In this document: piece after piece, positions 17,903 to 25,724 of the stretch
How the letters are laid out: each line of letters starts with the position of its first letter
Numbering within the stretch: the stretch's first letter is position 1
NCBI RefSeq assembly: GCF_052113705.1
Contig: NZ_JBGQOG010000003.1
Location: 124,001-188,000 of the forward strand
Length of the DNA: 64,000 nucleotides
Reading direction: 5' to 3'
Source: JBGQOG01 sp052113705
GTDB taxonomy: Bacteria; Pseudomonadota; Alphaproteobacteria; Rhodobacterales; Rhodobacteraceae
Translations under genes and position numbers: made by a program
The notes under the pieces: model-generated
Seen by the model: the letters and a program-made list of their open reading frames with translations, nothing else
The model's database searches: none
What the model was told of the DNA's origin: nothing

Positions 17903-18820
17903 TTATTTCAATGCGTTGCGCAGTTTCTCGGCAGGCATCAGCGCACCCGGATGGCAGACCACTTCCATCGCAACCCGGTGCCCCTGCAAGACTGCAGCCT
18001 CCGGGTCCTGCCCGCTGAACCGCGCGGCCAGATAGCCACCGTTGAAACTGTCTCCGGCCCCGGTGGTGTCGAGGGGCTGCACATGTGGCAAGGCGGGAAG
18101 CACCTGCGGCAGCGCCCCGGCCCGTCCGAGCACCATCTCGGAACCGCCGTTCTTCACCACGACTTCAACGGCCCCGGCGGCCAGATAGCGCAGCGCGGTT
18201 TCCCGCGGCGAGGCATCGCCGAAATAGGTGGCCTCGTCGTCATGGCTCGGCAAAATGATGTCGGCATGCGAGGCCGCCTCCAATGTGGCCATGCACATCG
18301 TGTCGGCGTCGGGCCAAAGGCGGGGCCGCAGGTTGGGATCAAAGATCACCTGCCGCCCGGCAGAACGCGCTGCCTCCAGCGCTGCAAACAGCCGTCCGCG
18401 CGCTTCGGGCGTCAGAATGCCCAGCGTAATGCCCGAAAAATAGACCGCATCCGCCGCGAGACAGGCCGCCTGCAGGCGCGGAGCATCATCGGCCAGCGTG
18501 CGGGCCGCCGAACTGTCGCGCCAATAGGTAAAGGACCGCTCGCCTTCGGTGAGCGTGATCATGTAAAGCCCCGGGCTGCGGCTGGGATGGCGCGCAATAT
18601 TCCCGGTGCCGATGCCCGCCGCAGCGATGAAATCGCACATGTCGTCCGACACGGGGTCCCGGCCGAGCACGGTGAAATAATCAATGTCCCAGGCATCCGG
18701 CGCGAGGGCGCGCAGATACCAGGCGGTGTTCAGCGTATCGCCCGCAAAGCCCGAGCGCCACAGACCGTGCCCGGCGCCCGACAGCTCCACCATGCATTCG
18801 CCAATCGACAAAAAGCGCAT
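17903..18820 (-). CDS. kdgK: 2-keto-3-deoxygluconate kinase (PfkB family)
   Basis: This is a 305-residue ribokinase/PfkB-fold sugar kinase. The N terminus is MRFLSIGECMVELSG and the C-terminal signature with the catalytic aspartate is DTTGAGDSFNGGYLAARFSG. It phosphorylates 2-keto-3-deoxygluconate to KDPG, and the context supports this: it follows a TRAP transporter and two GntR regulators and lies close to altronate dehydratase, whose product is 2-keto-3-deoxygluconate. It is probably the last gene of the minus-strand transcript starting near 22470. No KDPG aldolase gene lies in the window. A GCCGGGC/GCCCGGC hairpin at 18845-18865 separates it from the TRAP permease. Confidence 0.88.
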   Translation of the reverse strand: MRFLSIGECMVELSGAGHGLWRSGFAGDTLNTAWYLRALAPDAWDIDYFTVLGRDPVSDDMCDFIAAAGIGTGNIARHPSRSPGLYMITLTEGERSFTYWRDSSAARTLADDAPRLQAACLAADAVYFSGITLGILTPEARGRLFAALEAARSAGRQVIFDPNLRPRLWPDADTMCMATLEAASHADIILPSHDDEATYFGDASPRETALRYLAAGAVEVVVKNGGSEMVLGRAGALPQVLPALPHVQPLDTTGAGDSFNGGYLAARFSGQDPEAAVLQGHRVAMEVVCHPGALMPAEKLRNALK

Positions 18821-18880
18821 CGTCGTCTCTTTTCATTGCAGTATGCCGGGCCCGGGCGGCCCGGCGGGCGCGCCAACAGA

Positions 18881-20152
18881 TCAGATCAGCGCGGTCGACA
18901 GGAAGGGGACGAAGGTCACCGCCAGCAGGGCCACCACCAATGCCAAGAGGAAAGGCCAGCCATCGCGCAGGAAATCGGTGAGTTTGGCCCCAGTCAGGTT
19001 GCAAACCAACAGGAGCACGGTGCCCACCGGCGGTGTCAGCGTCCCGATCGAAAGGTTCAGGATCATGACAATCCCGAAATGCACCGGATCAATGCCGAGT
19101 TGTAGCACAACAGGCTTCAGGAGCGGCACCAGAATGATCATCAGCGCCGTGCCCTCGATGAACATGCCCAGCACCAGCAAGAGCACGTTCACCGCCAAGA
19201 GGAACAGCCAGGGATTGGTGGTCAGCCCGGTGATGAACTCGGCCATGGTGATCCCGGCACGCTCCATCGAAAAGATCCAGGCCAGCGCCGAGGAGGTCAT
19301 GATGACCAAGAGCACCGCGGCGGTCTGGCGCGCGGTTTCGGTCAGCGCATCGGCCACATCGCGCAGTTTCATCTCGCGGTAGACAAAGAGGCCGATGAAC
19401 AGCGTGACCAAGGTGGCAATGGCCCCGGCTTCGGTCGGGGTAAAGATCGACAGCCGGATGCCGCCGACGATCACCACCACCAGAAACAGCGCGGGCCAGG
19501 CGCCGAGGAACGTGCTCCCCGCCTCTTTCGCCGTGGGCCAGCTGGTGCGTGAGGGTTGCAGGCCCTTTTGCTTGGCCATCGCGTAAACGGCAAAGAGCAA
19601 GAGCCCGGCACAGAGGAGCCCCGGCAGGATCCCCGCCGCGAACATCGAGCCGATGGAGACATCGGCGATCAGCGCATAGATGATCAGCGCGATGCCGGGC
19701 GGGATGATCGGGGTGATCAGCGAGGCGCAGGCGGTGATCGCCGCCGCCGCCCCCACCGAATAGCCCTGTTTGCGCATCTCGGGCACCAGCATCCGGCACA
19801 TCATCGCCGCATCGGCAAGGTTGGAGGCCGAAATGCCGCCCATAAGGGTCGAGAGCATGACATTCGTGTGCCCCAGCCCGCCGGTCAGCCGCCCGACCAT
19901 CAGATCGGCGAGTTTCAGCAGCCGCGCCGCGATGCCGGTCGAACCCAGAAGCGTGCCCAAAAGCACGAAGAACGGGATTGCCAGCAACGAGGGGTTCTGC
20001 GTCGGCGAAATGATCCGCTGCACCGCAATCGGCAGCGGCACCGAGGCGAAGAACAGGAAATAGGCCACCACGGCGGCAAACATGGCGAGATAGAGCCGCA
20101 TGTTCAGCGCGAACAGCGCGAACATCAGGACGATGATGATGAACCAGGTCAT
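18881..20152 (-). CDS. dctM: TRAP transporter large permease (DctM)
   Basis: This is a 423-residue integral membrane protein with about 12 hydrophobic segments, the normal DctM length. Typical stretches are ALLGG-type ISASNLADAAMMCRMLVPEM, ITPIIPPGIALIIYALIADV and GTLTPPVGTVLLLVCN. It forms the sodium-coupled transport channel with DctQ and receives substrate from the DctP protein encoded upstream. The start is only 22 bp from the dctQ stop. From the neighbours, the substrate is probably a sugar acid such as an aldonate or hexuronate. Confidence 0.93.
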   Translation of the reverse strand: MTWFIIIVLMFALFALNMRLYLAMFAAVVAYFLFFASVPLPIAVQRIISPTQNPSLLAIPFFVLLGTLLGSTGIAARLLKLADLMVGRLTGGLGHTNVMLSTLMGGISASNLADAAMMCRMLVPEMRKQGYSVGAAAAITACASLITPIIPPGIALIIYALIADVSIGSMFAAGILPGLLCAGLLLFAVYAMAKQKGLQPSRTSWPTAKEAGSTFLGAWPALFLVVVIVGGIRLSIFTPTEAGAIATLVTLFIGLFVYREMKLRDVADALTETARQTAAVLLVIMTSSALAWIFSMERAGITMAEFITGLTTNPWLFLLAVNVLLLVLGMFIEGTALMIILVPLLKPVVLQLGIDPVHFGIVMILNLSIGTLTPPVGTVLLLVCNLTGAKLTDFLRDGWPFLLALVVALLAVTFVPFLSTALI

Positions 20153-20174
20153 GGGGAGGTCTCCGTCCTGTCGG

Positions 20175-20651
20175 TCAATGCAGGCTGCTGCGCTGGGTCG
20201 GCTCGGGGGTATTGGGACGCAGGAGACGCCAAAGCGTCACCACGGCCGTGCCGCCCGCCCCCACCACCACCGCCAGATCCAGCCAGAACCAGGAGATGCC
20301 TAATATCTGGGTTTTCTTGAAGGCGGTGGTCTGCCCGAGTTTCCACGCCTGCCAGGCCATGAAGACCAGCAGCGCGATCGAGGCCAGCGCCACCAGAATG
20401 ACCAAAACCCGGCGCAGGCGCGGCCGCAGCGCCACTTCCAGCAGGTCGATGGTCAGATGCTGCCGGTTCGCCTCGCAGGCGATGGCGCCCACCATGACGA
20501 TCCAGATCATCAGCAGGCCCGAGACTTCCTCGGTCCAGGCGATAGGCATGCCCAGAATATAGCGGGCAAAGACCGCGGCGGCGGTGATCAGCACCAAAGC
20601 GGCCACGCAAAGCCCGCTGAGGGCAGAGGCGGCAAGGAAAAGGACTCTCAT
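20175..20651 (-). CDS. dctQ: TRAP transporter small permease (DctQ)
   Basis: This is a 158-residue protein with four hydrophobic helices and the DctQ hallmark region (FARYILGMPIAWTEEVSGLL, then MIWIVMVGA). I start it at ATG 20651. The frame extends to 20804, but that would run through the intergenic hairpin and into dctP. It forms the membrane complex with DctM. Confidence 0.9.
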   Translation of the reverse strand: MRVLFLAASALSGLCVAALVLITAAAVFARYILGMPIAWTEEVSGLLMIWIVMVGAIACEANRQHLTIDLLEVALRPRLRRVLVILVALASIALLVFMAWQAWKLGQTTAFKKTQILGISWFWLDLAVVVGAGGTAVVTLWRLLRPNTPEPTQRSSLH

Positions 20652-20718
20652 GGCGGGGACTTCCACAGGGGTGGGAAACGGGAGGATGGCGCGCGGCGCA
20701 GGGGGCCGCGTGAAATTG

Positions 20719-20750
20719 ACCGGCCGCCCCGTTTTGGGGCGACCGGCCGG
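20719..20750 (-). terminator. GC-rich hairpin between dctP and dctQ
   Basis: Directly after the dctP stop, the minus-strand transcript can fold CGGTCGCCCC against GGGGCGGCCG around an AAAAC loop. No U-run follows, so full termination is unlikely. Such hairpins commonly protect the 3' end of a binding-protein message or cause partial attenuation, which would give more DctP than permease. Confidence 0.55.
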
Positions 20751-20755
20751 GGAGG

Positions 20756-21730
20756 TTACTTCGCCAGTTCGGCCTGGATCTGGGCGTAGAGCCCTTCCGA
20801 CCATTCCGGGAACTGGGTGTAGAAGGCCTGCGCCTTCTCTTTGAACGGCGCGAGGTCCGGATAGGTAACGGTGACGCCCGCGGCTTTCATCTCTTCGAGG
20901 ATCTTGGCTTCCTCGTCCTTGGCGATCTCCTGGCTGTAGAGGCCCGCTTCATAGCCCGTTTTGTGAAGCATCTCGACCACGGCGGGGTCCAGTGTGGCGA
21001 AATAGGCCTCACCACCCAGCCAGAGCGAGGTGTTGGTGAGGTAGCTGATCATCGACAGCTCCTTCGCCTGCTCATGCAGCTTTTGGCCATAAAGCACCGG
21101 CAGCGGGTTCTCGACACCGTCGATCACACCTTGCGTCAGCGCGGGGTAGACATCGCCCAAGGGCATCGGGGTCGGGGTGCCGCCCATCGCCTCGATCGCC
21201 TTGATCTGCATGATGTTGTTGGGCACGCGGATCTTCATGCCAGCCAGATCTTCGGGCTTTTCCACCTTGGTTTTCGACAGCAGCTGGCGGGTGCCATAGA
21301 GGTAGTTCGAGATGACGATGTGAATGCCCTTGGCGCGCAGTTCTTCCTGCTTGGTCTTGAACCATTCGCTGTCATAGATCTTGAACAGCTGCTCCGGGCT
21401 GTCGGTCAGATAGGGGCCAAAGAGAATGCTCAGATCGGCGTCGTAATCCTTGAGGAAGCCGACATCGGCGATGGTGATCACGTTGACGCCGAGGAGCGCC
21501 TGCTCGATCACATCCTGCTTCGCGCCCAGCTGCGACGAGGGGTACAGTTCCAGCGCCACTTTGCCGTCCGAGGCTTCCGTGACCAGATCGGCCCAGCGGT
21601 GCATGACCATATCCACCGGCTCGCCGGGGTTGTTTTCATAGGCCACTTTCACCACGACATCTTGCGCGGCGGCCGGCAAAATTGCGGCAGCCGACAGCAG
21701 AACGGCCAGGGTCAGGGATTTCAGCTTCAT
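20756..21730 (-). CDS. dctP: TRAP transporter substrate-binding protein (DctP)
   Basis: This is a 324-residue periplasmic binding protein with a cleavable signal peptide (MKLKSLTLAVLLSAAAILPA, cleavage near AAAQD). The mature part has the DctP fold pattern: FGPYLTDSPEQLFKIYDSEW, the arginine-containing LAGMKIRVPNN segment that usually binds the carboxylate, and GGTPTPMPLGDVYPALTQGV followed by DGVENP. It delivers the substrate to DctQM. A GGAG-type ribosome site precedes the ATG. The gene starts 30 bp after the upstream GntR regulator stop, so it belongs to that operon. Confidence 0.93.
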   Translation of the reverse strand: MKLKSLTLAVLLSAAAILPAAAQDVVVKVAYENNPGEPVDMVMHRWADLVTEASDGKVALELYPSSQLGAKQDVIEQALLGVNVITIADVGFLKDYDADLSILFGPYLTDSPEQLFKIYDSEWFKTKQEELRAKGIHIVISNYLYGTRQLLSKTKVEKPEDLAGMKIRVPNNIMQIKAIEAMGGTPTPMPLGDVYPALTQGVIDGVENPLPVLYGQKLHEQAKELSMISYLTNTSLWLGGEAYFATLDPAVVEMLHKTGYEAGLYSQEIAKDEEAKILEEMKAAGVTVTYPDLAPFKEKAQAFYTQFPEWSEGLYAQIQAELAK

Positions 21731-21759
21731 ATTCGGTCTCCTCCCGAAGGGTTGATGGA

Positions 21760-22470
21760 TCAGGTGTCGGCGCCCGACGCCGCGGGCAGCGCGGTCATCC
21801 GGTCCGAGAGCGCGGCCAGAACCGCGCCCGAATGGTCAAAATGACGGTTGAGGGCAGTGGTCAGCCCCGCCGCATCGCCCGCCTTCAGACGCGCAATGAT
21901 TTCAGCATGTTCCGCCTCGGATTGCTCGGTCTCCGGCGAGCGTGACTTGCCCACTTCCAGATAGAATTTCAGCGGCACCGAGAGCACGCGGTACATGCGG
22001 ATCAGCACGGTGTTGCCCGTGGCCTCTACCATCGCCATGTGAAAATCATAGTCATGGCCCGCCGCCTCGGCGGTGGTCAGCGCGCGGCACATGCGGGTGT
22101 TCGCCTCGCTCATGCGCTGCAAAAGCGCATCCGTGACGCCCAGAACCGCGAGCGGCGCCGCCCCTGTCTCGACGATGCGGCGAAAGTTCAGCACATCGGT
22201 CAGGGTTTTGGCGGAATGGTCGAAATGCTGCGCGAAGATCGAAAAGATCGGATCGAAATTGGGCTGGCAGACGCGGGCACCGCGGCGGGTCTTTTCGATC
22301 AGCCCGAAGGCTTCGAGATGGATCATGGTTTCGCGCACCGTGTTGCGGGCGACGCCAAACCGCTCGGCCAGCTCGCGCTCGTTGGGCAAGAGATCACCCA
22401 CCTGCATCCGCTCCACGATTTCGCGGCGCAGGACTTCCCGGATGTCTTCGACGGCTGATTGTCCTGCCAT
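21760..22470 (-). CDS. GntR family regulator, FCD (FadR-type)
   Basis: This is a 236-residue regulator with an N-terminal winged HTH (LPNERELAERFGVARNTVRE, then TMIHLEAFGLIEKTRRGARV) and a C-terminal FCD ligand-binding domain containing the usual metal-type histidines (HDYDFHMAMVEATGN and LNRHFDHSG). The ATG at 22470 follows GGAGGGGAGG; the upstream in-frame start at 22533 would place the operator inside the gene. It is the first gene of the operon GntR-dctP-dctQ-dctM-kdgK and probably represses it. The likely effector is the transported sugar acid or an intermediate. Confidence 0.9.
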   Translation of the reverse strand: MAGQSAVEDIREVLRREIVERMQVGDLLPNERELAERFGVARNTVRETMIHLEAFGLIEKTRRGARVCQPNFDPIFSIFAQHFDHSAKTLTDVLNFRRIVETGAAPLAVLGVTDALLQRMSEANTRMCRALTTAEAAGHDYDFHMAMVEATGNTVLIRMYRVLSVPLKFYLEVGKSRSPETEQSEAEHAEIIARLKAGDAAGLTTALNRHFDHSGAVLAALSDRMTALPAASGADT

Positions 22471-22493
22471 GGGCCTCCCCTCCGCTGGCTGAG

Positions 22494-22516
22494 TTTGGTC
22501 GTATGGTTGGACCAAA
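22494..22516. promoter_or_regulatory. candidate GntR operator: TTTGGTC-N9-GACCAAA
   Basis: A perfect 7-bp inverted repeat, TTTGGTC at 22494-22500 and GACCAAA at 22510-22516, lies 24 bp upstream of the GntR start codon. It also contains TGGTTGGACCA, matching the TGGT-N3-ACCA type bound by many FadR-family regulators. Its place just upstream of the autogenous operon supports an autoregulatory operator. Confidence 0.6.
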
Positions 22517-22583
22517 GTCAGGGAAACTGTCAACCCGATTTTCCGGGCTGTGCCGGATTGCCGCGCGGGGCCGGGCGAAAAGC

Positions 22584-23486
22584 TCAGCCGTCGGACCAGA
22601 TCACCGAGGCCATGAGCGTGCGGTAGGCGGTGGCCAGATGCGCGTCGAGCGCGTCCGTGGCGGTGGCGGAATCGCCCGCCAGAACCGCCTCGATCACCGC
22701 CAGATGTTCGGCCACGGCAGCGCGGTTGCGGCGCAGCTCGTCGCGCTTGTTCCAGCGGTAATGGAAATGCACGATGATCGAGATGGTCCGGCTGAAATCC
22801 GAGATAAACCGGTTGTTTGCAGCGGCGCAGAGCAGCTGGTGAAACTCGGCATCCAGCGCAGGAAACCCGGCCAATGCGGCATCCGGCCCCGCCGCCAGCC
22901 GCAGATGCGCGGCGTGCAGATGTTCCAGCCTCGCCCTTGTGGGGCCCGGCGCGGCGCAGGCCGCCAGCAGACCCGTCAGCGCCCGCCGTTCAAACATGTC
23001 GCGCACGGCAAACATTTCTTCGGCAAAATCGCGGGTGAACCCTTTCAAGATCCAGCTGCGGTTCGGGCGTTTCTCGATCAGCCCCAGCGGTTCAAAGCGA
23101 ATCAGGAACTCGCGCACCGTCGCCACCGGCACGCCCAGCCGCCGCGCCAGCTCGGCCTCATTGATCGTGGTGCCGGGGGGCAGATCGCCCTGCAGCACCC
23201 AGTTCAGAAACGGCTCCTCGACCAGACCCGAGCGGGGCTGCGTCTCTTCGGCGTCAAAGCGATCCTCGGGGCGCGGCGCGCGGAGCAGAAGTTTCTGCCG
23301 CCCCTCCCAGGACAGAATCCCCGCCTCCGCCAGATGCGTCAGCACCGCGCGCACGGTGGTGCGGCTCGCCTCCAGCGATGCGGCCAGCTCGCCCTCAGAG
23401 CCGAGCGCCGTACCCACCGGCACATCGGCCAGACGGTCCAGCATCCGGTTCACCAGCAGTTTGAACAGATTTTTGTCGCGTGCCAT
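22584..23486 (-). CDS. GntR family regulator with two winged-HTH domains and FCD domain
   Basis: This is a 300-residue regulator, longer than the 220-250 residues usual for FadR-type proteins. It has two GntR-like winged helices: residues about 8-70 (GSEGELAASLEASRTTVRAV, then AEAGILSW) and about 92-150 (INEAELARRLGVPVATVREF, then EPLGLIEKR). An FCD domain follows from about 155 to the end (ALDAEFHQLLCAA, AEHLAVIEAVL). I start it at ATG 23486 with GGGGAGGCGG upstream. It is divergent from the aldonate dehydrogenase operon and probably controls it. Whether both helices bind DNA cannot be told from sequence. Confidence 0.85.
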   Translation of the reverse strand: MARDKNLFKLLVNRMLDRLADVPVGTALGSEGELAASLEASRTTVRAVLTHLAEAGILSWEGRQKLLLRAPRPEDRFDAEETQPRSGLVEEPFLNWVLQGDLPPGTTINEAELARRLGVPVATVREFLIRFEPLGLIEKRPNRSWILKGFTRDFAEEMFAVRDMFERRALTGLLAACAAPGPTRARLEHLHAAHLRLAAGPDAALAGFPALDAEFHQLLCAAANNRFISDFSRTISIIVHFHYRWNKRDELRRNRAAVAEHLAVIEAVLAGDSATATDALDAHLATAYRTLMASVIWSDG

Positions 23487-23638
23487 CGCCGCCTCCCCGT
23501 CTTGCGACGCCCCCATCCGGTCACAGCATGGCGCATTTTCGCAAGGCGCTGCAAAACCGATTGACGGCGATGGTCGTTATTAAATAAAAAACCAACCAAA
23601 CCGCAATTGCCTTGCCGCAGATCACCGAAAGATTCTCC
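23487..23638. promoter_or_regulatory. divergent promoter between GntR gene and aldonate catabolic operon
   Basis: This 152-bp gap contains an AT-rich block (23577-23600) that stands out in this GC-rich window. TTGACG at 23561-23566 is a possible -35 element for the plus-strand operon. TGGTCGTTAT at 23571 shares the TGGTCGTAT half-site of the operator at 22494-22516, and ACCAACCA follows at 23591. It may therefore be bound by one of the two GntR regulators. Confidence 0.4.
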
Positions 23639-24631
23639 ATGTCCCTCATGAAAACCCTCGTCTGCGTCGAACCCGGCCGGTTCGAGCAGGGCGAAGCCGC
23701 CCGCCCCGCCGCCAAACCGGGCCATATCCGGGTGCGCATCGGCCATATCGGCATCTGCGGCACGGATTATCACATCTATGGCGGCCATCAGCCGTTCCTG
23801 GCCTATCCGCGCATCATGGGGCACGAGTTGTCGGGCCATGCGCAGGACGACAGCAGCGACGGGCGGATCAAGGCGGGCGATCTGGTGGTGATCAACCCCT
23901 ATCTGACCTGTGGCACCTGCCACGCCTGCACCCTCGGCAAACCGAATTGCTGCGAGAATATCGCTGTGCTCGGCGTGCATACCGATGGTGGCATGTGCGA
24001 AGAGATCGTGGTGCCGGAGGGGAATATCTATGCGGCCGAGGGGCTGAGCGAGAAAGCCGCCGCGATGGTCGAGTTTCTGGCCATCGGCGCGCATGGGGTG
24101 CGGCGCGGCCGGGTGCAGCCGGGCAGTTCGGCGCTGATCGTCGGTGCCGGGCCGATCGGCATCGGCGCGGCTTTGTTCGCGGCCATCGACGGCGCGGCGG
24201 TGACGCTGCGCGACACGTCGGCCTCGCGGCTGGATCTCGCGCGCAAGGTGTTGCCCGAGGCGCGGTTTGAACTGGTGGGCGATGAGACCCCCGGCGCCTA
24301 TGACACGGTTTTTGACGCCACCGGCAACATCCATGCAATGAATGCCGGGCTGCGCTATGTCGCGCATGGCGGCAGCTATGTCCTCCTGTCAGTGGTGAAA
24401 GGCGATCTGAATTTCGCCGATCCCGAATTTCACAAGCGTGAAACCACGCTGATCGCCAGCCGCAACGCGCTGAAGGTGGATTTCGAACATGTCATCGCGC
24501 AGATCCGCGCCGGTCGCGTGCCGGTCGAGGCGCTGGCGACGCATGAGACGAGCTTTGAAGATGCACTGACCAATCTGCCGCTCTGGGCCGGGGACCGCGG
24601 CACGCTGATCAAGGCGATCATCCGTGTCTGA
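23639..24631 (+). CDS. zinc-dependent aldonate dehydrogenase (L-galactonate/L-idonate 5-dehydrogenase-like)
   Basis: This is a 330-residue medium-chain zinc alcohol dehydrogenase. The catalytic zinc ligands lie in GICGTDYH and MGHELSGHA; the four structural-zinc cysteines are in CGTCHACTLGKPNCC; the nucleotide-binding loop is IVGAGPIGIGAA. The next two genes encode a tagaturonate reductase-like enzyme and altronate dehydratase, so the expected reaction is oxidation of L-galactonate to D-tagaturonate, as by the E. coli LgoD protein. L-Idonate or L-gulonate are alternatives. I chose ATG 23639; MKTLV at 23648 is also possible. Confidence 0.8.
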   Translation: MSLMKTLVCVEPGRFEQGEAARPAAKPGHIRVRIGHIGICGTDYHIYGGHQPFLAYPRIMGHELSGHAQDDSSDGRIKAGDLVVINPYLTCGTCHACTLGKPNCCENIAVLGVHTDGGMCEEIVVPEGNIYAAEGLSEKAAAMVEFLAIGAHGVRRGRVQPGSSALIVGAGPIGIGAALFAAIDGAAVTLRDTSASRLDLARKVLPEARFELVGDETPGAYDTVFDATGNIHAMNAGLRYVAHGGSYVLLSVVKGDLNFADPEFHKRETTLIASRNALKVDFEHVIAQIRAGRVPVEALATHETSFEDALTNLPLWAGDRGTLIKAIIRV

Positions 24632-25724
24632 GACCCGTACCCCCATCCTGCAATTCGGCACCTCGCGCTTTCTGCAGGCGCATGCCGATCTGTTCTTCGC
24701 CGAGGCCACGCCGCCGCGCGCAGTGACCGTGGTGCAAAGCTCGGGCGATCCGGCACGCGCCGGGCGGCTGGCGGCGCTGGCGGCAGCGGAGGGCTATCCG
24801 GTGATCATTCGCGGTCTTGAGAACGGCGCGCCGGTGGAGGCCGAGCGCCGGGTGACGTCGGTGCGGCGGACCCTCTCGACCGCGACCGATTGGGCAGCGC
24901 TGGAGGCGGTCTTTTGCGACGAGGCCGAAGTGGTCATCTCAAACACCGGCGATGCGGGCTATGCGCCGCAGCCCACCGACCATGACCCCGCCCCGTCGCA
25001 GGCGATGAGTTTCCCCGCGAAGCTCTTTCACCTTCTGGCCGCACGTTTCGCCGCCGGGGGCCGCCCGCTGCAGATCATGCCGATGGAGCTGGTGCCGGAA
25101 AACGGCCGGGTTCTGCGCGCGCGCCTGCTGGAAATCGGCGCGGCCAATGGTGCCCCGGCGGCACTCTGTGCCTGGATCGCCGCCCTGCCCTTTGCCAACA
25201 GCCTTGTGGACCGCATCGTCTCGGAACCTCTGGAGCCTGCAGGCGCCGTGGCCGAACCCTATGCGCTTTGGGCCATCGAAGCGGCACCGGGCATTACCGC
25301 CCCCTGCCTGCATCCTTGCGTGCAGATCGTGCCGGATCTGGAAGAGATCGAACGGCTGAAGCTGCATATTCTCAACTTGGGCCACACCGCGCTGGTGGAC
25401 ATCTGGCAGCACGCGGGCGGTGCCACAGGCGCGCTTGTCCGCGAACTGATGGCAGGCCCCGAAGGTGTGACGCTCGCGCAGATCTATCAGACCGAAGTGA
25501 TGCCCGGCTTTGCCCATAAGGGCCGGGGCGCGGAGGCCAGTGCCTATCTCGCCACCACGCTTGACCGCTTTCGCAATCCGTTTCTGGACCATAAGATCGC
25601 GGATATTGCGCAAAACCACGCGCAAAAGGCCGAGCGTCGCATCGCGGCCTATCTTGACTGGCTGGGGACCGATGCCCCCGCCCAGCCCCTGCTGACCGCC
25701 ATTCTGGAAAGAGCCCGCGCATGA
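24624..25724 (+). CDS. tagaturonate reductase / mannitol dehydrogenase family protein
   Basis: This is a 366-residue NAD-dependent polyol/uronate dehydrogenase of the mannitol dehydrogenase family. The N-terminal nucleotide-binding motif is LQFGTSRFLQAHADLFF, the family signature in the middle is ISNTGDAGY, and KLHILNLGHTALVDI carries the conserved lysine, asparagine and histidine region. UxaB-type enzymes interconvert D-tagaturonate and D-altronate, which fits its place between the aldonate dehydrogenase and altronate dehydratase. It is shorter than E. coli UxaB. The start is GTG at 24624, overlapping the previous gene by eight bases. Confidence 0.8.
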   Translation: MSETRTPILQFGTSRFLQAHADLFFAEATPPRAVTVVQSSGDPARAGRLAALAAAEGYPVIIRGLENGAPVEAERRVTSVRRTLSTATDWAALEAVFCDEAEVVISNTGDAGYAPQPTDHDPAPSQAMSFPAKLFHLLAARFAAGGRPLQIMPMELVPENGRVLRARLLEIGAANGAPAALCAWIAALPFANSLVDRIVSEPLEPAGAVAEPYALWAIEAAPGITAPCLHPCVQIVPDLEEIERLKLHILNLGHTALVDIWQHAGGATGALVRELMAGPEGVTLAQIYQTEVMPGFAHKGRGAEASAYLATTLDRFRNPFLDHKIADIAQNHAQKAERRIAAYLDWLGTDAPAQPLLTAILERARA

